Below are positions 6,522 through 10,994 of a stretch of DNA of 10,994 bases, in pieces. Within the stretch, counting starts at the first letter, position 1. The number at the start of each line of letters is the position of its first letter. Position numbers and translations under genes: made by a program. This DNA comes from Euperipatoides rowelli (taxonomy: Eukaryota; Onychophora; Udeonychophora; Euonychophora; Peripatopsidae), in assembly GCA_003024985.2 (NCBI GenBank), contig PXIH01S0001432.1; one strand, given 5' to 3'. A model generated the notes under the pieces. That model saw only the letters and a program-made list of their open reading frames with translations. It was not told the DNA's origin and ran no database searches.

Positions 6522-7947
6522 TATTAAAATTTTCAATCTTTAACCTCATCAGTAATCTACAGCCATATTTTAAGCCAAATGTCAGCTTGGACTTGGACAT
6601 ATAAGTTACAATATTGTCTCTTATTAGCAGATAAACATTTTTCATATTACATTTATTGATAAATTCTTAAGCTTACTTTTCTATTTATGAGAAGAAGAAA
6701 AAAACCATTTGAAAGTTAAATTACCATTTATTTTATTTTAGCAATGGATATGAAATCATATATAATTTAAATTATATTTTATTTCAGAAAACTGTTTTAA
6801 ATAAAATATTTACACTACATTAAATTTATCATTTAATTTTATTTTTCAGCAAACTACTCCGATAAGTAAAGTATTGATGTTCAAACAGCGTATTTTATGG
6901 TGCAAACTGCTCTGAATTATAATATAACTAAATTATTATTAATGAAGAACAGTCAGGAGATTTAGAAAGATATTTTACAATCAACATTATTTTTCTTTTA
7001 AAATTGACAAACTCAAACTCAATTAATTATTTTGCATACATTATGATTAATGTTCCTTTCACACATCTGAGAATTATTATGATTCTTATCACACTATAAT
7101 TACACTAATGTATTCTGGATGATTGACAGCATATATATATTTTAATATTATAACTATTAAACACTTAATCATCATTATTATAAAATACCATCAACATTAA
7201 TATTCATGGTATTGCAAGCTGAAGCATCTTAAGAATGAATGATGCACAATCCCTTCAGTAAATTATTCTCTCTTCATGATTAATATATTCTTTCTCTCTG
7301 CATCTTTATTCTTCTCTTTAATTAGGTATTATTTTTCCATTCTATTTCTAGTTGTGAATAAAGACTCATATGCTGATCTGAAGAATAAACCTTCTAAGGT
7401 TAATTACTGTTGAAACTACTGTAAATTGATCTGAAATAATGTCAGTATCATAATAAAAGCACTTTGATCTTCCTAGATGCAAATGAACTATAAGTTGAAT
7501 CAAAACTTGAACTATTTTTTTAATTAAAGGAGCTAATGAGTGTCATAGCAGAAAAAAGGCATTATAGCAATTACTAGCATTAAATGTGCATTTTCAATTA
7601 TTTTGTCTTTTATTAGCCTACATTTAAAACGAAATTATCATACTAGATAATAAGCCATTATAAATTCAAGGATGACTAAGTTGGGTGAGGGATCCATTGA
7701 AAATCAAACCCTCCCTCTGCCAGAATTTAAAGCACAAATAACCTCTTTTACCTTTAAGATATTTGTGGTAGGTCAAAATTTAAAAAAAAAAAATTGAAAA
7801 TATTTTCACCAATGCACTGAATAAATCACATGAAATACATAGAATTCTATATGTGGTCTTAGTGTCAGTATTGTTAGAAATCCAAAAAGCCACTTGGCAT
7901 GTTGAGGAATGGTTTCTTGCAGAAATGGTATTTCTACATAAAGCATA
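6522..7947. other. AT-rich spacer with acceptor-like sites
   Basis: No coding frame is supported. Three T-rich tracts ending in AG follow the eIF4H copy: ATTTTATTTTAG (ending about 6741), ATTTTATTTCAG (about 6787) and TTTTATTTTTCAG (about 6849). They resemble 3' splice sites, and the last is followed by a short frame ANYSDK-stop. They could be remnants of downstream exons of the eIF4H copy or chance in T-rich DNA. Around 7681-7725 a short GC-richer patch (GGGTGAGGGATCC and ACCCTCCCTCTGCC) is unassigned. Confidence 0.4.
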
Positions 7948-7968
7948 GCTACTTGATTATCAAGTAGC
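7948..7968. repeat. Short perfect palindrome, 10-bp arms
   Basis: GCTACTTGAT, one T, then its exact reverse complement ATCAAGTAGC. It lies directly beside the microsatellite. Confidence 0.8.
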
Positions 7969-8143
7969 CATCAATATAATTATGTGTGTTTTTGTGTATA
8001 GGTATACTGTATTTGAATATGTGTGTTATGTACTGTATGTATCTAAGTCTATATACTGTATGTATGCATGTATTTATGTATGTATGTATATCTATGTATG
8101 TAAGCAAATGGATATGTATGTGTATGTATGTATATACTGTATC
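7969..8143. repeat. TATG/TGTA-type microsatellite with TACTGTAT interruptions
   Basis: The stretch is dominated by TATG/GTAT tetranucleotide repeats, densest at about 8056-8100 and 8112-8134. At least four copies of a TACTGTAT word (near 8004, 8031, 8054 and 8135) are scattered through it, as if a longer compound unit had been expanded. Open frames on both strands here (7949-8243) are repeat artefacts rich in Tyr, Met, Cys and Val. Confidence 0.85.
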
Positions 8144-8743
8144 AAATTCAGGGGGATGTATGATCACATTAAGAGACCCCCCTCCCCTCACCAGTGTTTC
8201 ATTATTCCCCTCCTCAGATAACGTTCTGAATTCATCACTGTAGTATTATAGTATATCAGTATTTCACATAAAAACAGACTTCTAAAAAGGCTTTGTTTAA
8301 TTTACGCTTAAAATTATATTTTGCTGTAGGTTTATTTAGATTTTAATATTATAATGTTTTTATTTGTTAATCCCTTAAAAATGATTAAATTGGTAATTTA
8401 TTATGCCTTAACCCATCCCATCAATATTTTAAATTGAAAGTCTACAATAGTAAGGTGTTATAGTCAGGTTATAGTGTAATAAAACTCTTCATTAACATAA
8501 TTTAAATTCAATACATATTTTTAGCCTGACCTTTTGCTTTATATAAAGTTATAATAATGAACTAATCCTGAAAAATTAAAATTTACACAGTTAGAATTTT
8601 ATCAACAGTTTTTAAAATATAAAGGATACAATTCACAATTCATCAGGAAGTCAAATGGATTCTTGTAATTGCCACCACTTTTTTTTTTTAGATTGAGTTA
8701 ATACTATTATGAAATGTGCATTAATTGATATGTGCATGTGCAC
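8144..8743. other. AT-rich spacer, no gene seen
   Basis: Only a short C-rich patch (8174-8213) and a poly-T tract (about 8682-8690) stand out. No coding, terminal repeat or RNA gene is supported. Confidence 0.45.
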
Positions 8744-9785
8744 TTCTTCATGACAAAATTATCCATAGCAGCTACAGTGAAGTTGCTTCCTATAAAATGA
8801 CTTGGAAGTGCTGAGTTCACCAAACATGACTTCATTGTGTATTGTGTCCAAAGTTGCGACAAAATTCCAGAATCTCATTGTAGCTGAATGACAAACCAGC
8901 GTTGTTGAATAAAGTCATAAGCTGTTTGCTCTTACACTTCTCATGAATTGAATGGTCTGTCATAAGATGCATATGTTTTTTTTCTTTCCTTATGAACATT
9001 GAAAAAGGGCTTTGATTCTGCATGTTAGGCTACATCAATTTCTGTTTACCAACTGATTCCTTCAATTTCATCATTGTTTGTTTCTTCTTCTTCTACTTCA
9101 GCTGAAGTTGACTTTTATCATGAATATTGGAAATGATGATCAGTTTATCCACATTAAATATCTGAGATAAGAAATCAATTAGAGGTGTGGGATTGATGTG
9201 TTTTTTTTTCTTCATGATTTTTCAAGCTGGTTTGCATCCTTAAATTTATCATCAAGGCTGAAATCTTTTTCCAGTAGCGATTGACTAATAGGTTTGCCAG
9301 TTTTTTTAATTGAGTTTACAGAACATAGTTTGTCTTCTAATTGATCTACATTGAGCTTTGATGAATAAACAAACTGGGACCGATTTTTCAATTGTGGTTT
9401 GCAAAACTGAATATTATCACCAAATATTTTTATCATTGTACAGTTTTACTTCTTTATTAGTAAGTTAATGTTCTCTAACTTGTTTCTCAGCAAAATCACG
9501 AATCTCACTAAGTGTTATACCATAGTGAAGATCCAAAATATCAAACAAGTGGATCAATGCACTCTATTAGTTTACGTTAATTGTTTATTAGTTTGCTGAC
9601 ATTTTTTTATGTATCTTTGATATGCTTCAAAGCAGAGCTTGTGATAGTATAAATCTGCTCCAAACAAAGCAGATTGGTCTTCAAGATCCAAGTTCTGATG
9701 TATATATCATCCTTGAAGAACATAATGGCTGCAAGAAATGTTTGAGCTTGGTTGGTTTCACTTATTCTTTTTATTTCTTTGATGT
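8744..9785 (-). pseudogene. Broken copy of a repeat-associated protein of unknown function
   Basis: Six collinear minus-strand blocks in shifting frames form one decayed gene: RISETNQAQTFLAAIMFF and KDDIYIRTWILK (9679-9768); LFGADLYYHKLCFEAYQRYI (9605-9667); ALIHLFDILDLHYGITLSEI then RDFAEKQVREH-stop (9468-9560); IFGDNIQFCKPQ through FVYSSKLNVDQLEDKL (9212-9430); IDFLSQIFNVDKLIIISNIH (about 9117-9175); MHLMTDHSIHEKCKSKQLMT then LFNNAGLSFSYNEILEF (8855-8970); and PSHFIGSNFTVAAMDNF then HEE (8744-8810). I recall the same block order (ADLYYHK, IRD, NREVK...FGDxIQF, IHxKCKSKxLxxxxNxxGxxxSYxE, SHF...AAxDNF-HEE) from uncharacterised proteins found in many copies in invertebrate genomes, which suggests a mobile-element origin, but I cannot name the family. 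Several frameshifts and stops make this copy dead. Confidence 0.6.
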
Positions 9786-10023
9786 TCCTGTGTTTCTGTT
9801 TTTCACAAATATAATACATGAAAGATTTGTAGGATCTACCTTAGGTGATGGCAGGTTTTTGAAAAAACATCACCTCTCAATATTTTGCAGGGTGTAGTTG
9901 CTAGTAATGAAAATAGGCCGGTTACTCCAAACCGATCAGAATCGAGCACCCACAATGCATTGCAATAACATTGGAAAAATGACATCATCAACAATGCCTT
10001 TTCCCAAAATGCGTTGCATGATC
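9786..10023. other. Spacer, no gene seen
   Basis: Frames here on both strands are not protein-like. The right part (from about 9960) already contains the GACATCATC and ATGCC words that recur in the repeat region to its right. Confidence 0.4.
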
Positions 10024-10051
10024 TCATTTGCATAATATGTGTACTGGACTA

Positions 10052-10059
10052 TGACGTCA
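10052..10059. promoter_or_regulatory. CRE-like palindrome within the repeat
   Basis: TGACGTCA is the full binding word for CREB/ATF proteins. The matching position of the neighbouring copy reads TGATGTCA (near 10148), so it is part of the repeat unit and not clearly a promoter. Confidence 0.3.
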
Positions 10060-10295
10060 TCTTCGGAAATATTTAGTAATGTTTGGCCATGTTCGGGCAT
10101 TTCCCTGAGGGTGTGTGGCTCATTTGCAAATTAGTATACAAGACTATGATGTCATCTTTGTGACTATTTGGAAAAAGTCAGTAATGTTCAGTCATTTCCA
10201 ATGATTTCTGACGATTTACTTAGTTTTCCGAAGATTCCCGAACTTTGGGGTCTGGGGTACACCCATAATTAGCATATTTTGCTTATTGTAATGTC

Positions 10296-10329
10296 ATTTC
10301 CAAGTTTGCCAAAGGCAAACTTTGGAAAT
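10296..10329. repeat. Near-perfect hairpin, about 15-bp stem
   Basis: ATTTCCAAGTTTGCC (10296-10310), then AAA, then GGCAAACTTTGGAAAT (10314-10329). All bases pair except one bulged T in the right arm. It sits between the two repeat pairs. Confidence 0.85.
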
Positions 10330-10774
10330 CATCATATTCTAGTACCCAGGATGCTTAGAGGGTGTTACTGATGCATTTTTGGTCATTTCTGCAAATCCAA
10401 GATGGCGTCCAATTATTTTTTATTTTTCGATGAGGATGTTTTTATGAATGAATTCTGGATAGTATGTGATGTCATAGACGTGCACACAACGATGCACCAT
10501 CGACTTAGAGCATTTTTTGATTGAATAATTTCTGATTTTTGCCGAAGTGCCCCACCCACCCCTGGTGACCTAGCACCTCAACCTTTGGAACTTATGTAGT
10601 AGAAGTGTAAGATGTCACACCTACCGATTTTCACATGACTGTGACATCTTTTTAAGGTGCACGGAATGATGCACAAAATACTTGGAATATTTTTTTAGAA
10701 TGTTTTTTCCAATTTTTGCCAAAGTCATATTTAAAAAATACCGATGACATATTTACAGTATTAAATGTGGTTCG

Positions 10775-10867
10775 GGATAGAGTAAAGGTTTGAAGCAAGA
10801 GAGCTTTCAAGCTGATCTCTATCCGGATCATCGGATGTATGTGTGTAGTGCTTGAGATTATAATCTC
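10775..10867. repeat. Stem-loop and adjoining palindrome
   Basis: GGATAGAG (10775-10782) pairs exactly with CTCTATCC (10817-10824), and inside it TTGAA can pair with TTCAA across a short loop. ATCCGGAT (10821-10828) is self-complementary. A 14-bp perfect palindrome GAGATTATAATCTC follows at 10854-10867. No RNA family is recognised. Confidence 0.5.
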
Positions 10868-10994
10868 TTGACTACCTTCTAATTTTTATGGAATAAGAAG
10901 TCTACAAGGAATTCATGTTTTATGGATGGTCACAGGAACAGAAGTGATGTGTGTGCACTGTGCATGCTCCTGGACTTGGAATATTTTTAAATAG
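10868..10994. other. Right-edge spacer
   Basis: No gene or repeat boundary is visible before the window ends. Confidence 0.4.

Larger units (their letters stand above)
10024..10729. repeat. Diverged internally duplicated repeat region
   Basis: Two pairs of imperfect direct repeats are visible. Pair one: TCATTTGCATAATATGTGTA at 10024 and TCATTTGCAAATTAGTATAC at 10120, each continuing with an ACTATGA(C/T)GTCATCTT word and, further on, AGTAATGTT (about 96 bases apart). Pair two: a block from about 10461 (TGATGTCAT, GTGCAC, GATGCAC, ATTTTTGCCGAAGT) and a block from about 10638 (TGTGACATC, GTGCACGGAATGATGCAC, ATTTTTGCCAAAGT), about 177 bases apart. No coding is supported. It may be an old satellite or an internally repetitive nonautonomous element. 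It shares ATGTCAT/GACATCAT and AAGATGGC words with the cluster at 4572-5054. Confidence 0.55.

Noticed and set aside
6262-6645. 127-codon minus-strand frame and the 60-codon frame nested in it
   Set aside because: They are antisense to the eIF4H-like copy; the His- and Thr-rich runs are the complement of its Gly-rich tail.
7949-8243. Three overlapping open frames on both strands
   Set aside because: They are translations of the TATG-type microsatellite and its flanks, with repetitive Tyr/Cys/Met/Val content and no domain.
9622-10033. Plus-strand frame at 9622-9897 and minus-strand frame at 9836-10033
   Set aside because: The first is antisense to the decayed repeat-associated gene. The second lies outside its recognisable blocks and does not continue them.
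10052-10059. TGACGTCA as a functional promoter element
   Set aside because: It is part of a repeat unit, no transcription start or gene follows, and one 8-bp palindrome is weak evidence.
1-10994. CRISPR array, tRNA, rRNA or prokaryotic operon
   Set aside because: No regularly spaced exact repeats, no tRNA box motifs and no rRNA signatures were seen. Splice signals and the eIF4H-like copy point to a eukaryote.

Overview
This window is AT-rich nuclear DNA from an animal, probably an invertebrate. The evidence is intron-style splice signals, a decayed copy of the translation factor eIF4H, an animal-type non-LTR retrotransposon, several hAT DNA-transposon remnants, tetranucleotide microsatellite DNA and long stretches of AT-rich spacer. 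No prokaryotic gene organisation, rRNA, tRNA or CRISPR is visible. The species cannot be named from the sequence alone.

Region by region. 1-418 is AT-rich spacer. 419-595 holds a 58-codon open frame of unknown meaning. 960-1061 ends in a hAT-type terminal repeat that abuts, and seems to interrupt, a minus-strand CR1/Jockey-like LINE reverse-transcriptase fragment (1071-1548). 2077-2329 is a compact nonautonomous hAT-like element with 11-bp perfect terminal inverted repeats and 8-bp flanking duplications matching at 7 of 8 bases. Between about 2.6 and 4.3 kb the minus strand carries exon-like pieces: two open segments ending in strong splice donors, and an acidic C-terminal-like piece. They may belong to one unrecognised spliced gene. 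4572-5054 is a diverged repeat cluster. 5241-5757 is a hAT deletion derivative that still encodes the transposase C-terminal dimerisation region on the minus strand. 5945-5983 is a perfect palindrome. 6082-6521 is a frameshifted, stop-containing eIF4H pseudogene. 6522-7947 is AT-rich spacer with acceptor-like sites. 7969-8143 is TATG-type microsatellite. 8744-9785 (minus) is a collinear but broken coding copy of a repeat-associated protein whose family name I do not know. 10024-10729 is a second diverged repeat region with CRE-like and YY1-like words and a strong hairpin, followed by a stem-loop and a palindrome near the right edge.

Nothing here looks like a working operon or pathway. The window is best read as an intergenic or intronic landscape built from dead mobile elements, one dead host-gene copy and possibly a few exons of one host gene on the minus strand. 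The items most worth checking are the minus-strand exon set, the decayed unknown family at 8.7-9.8 kb, and the two repeat clusters that share the same short words.
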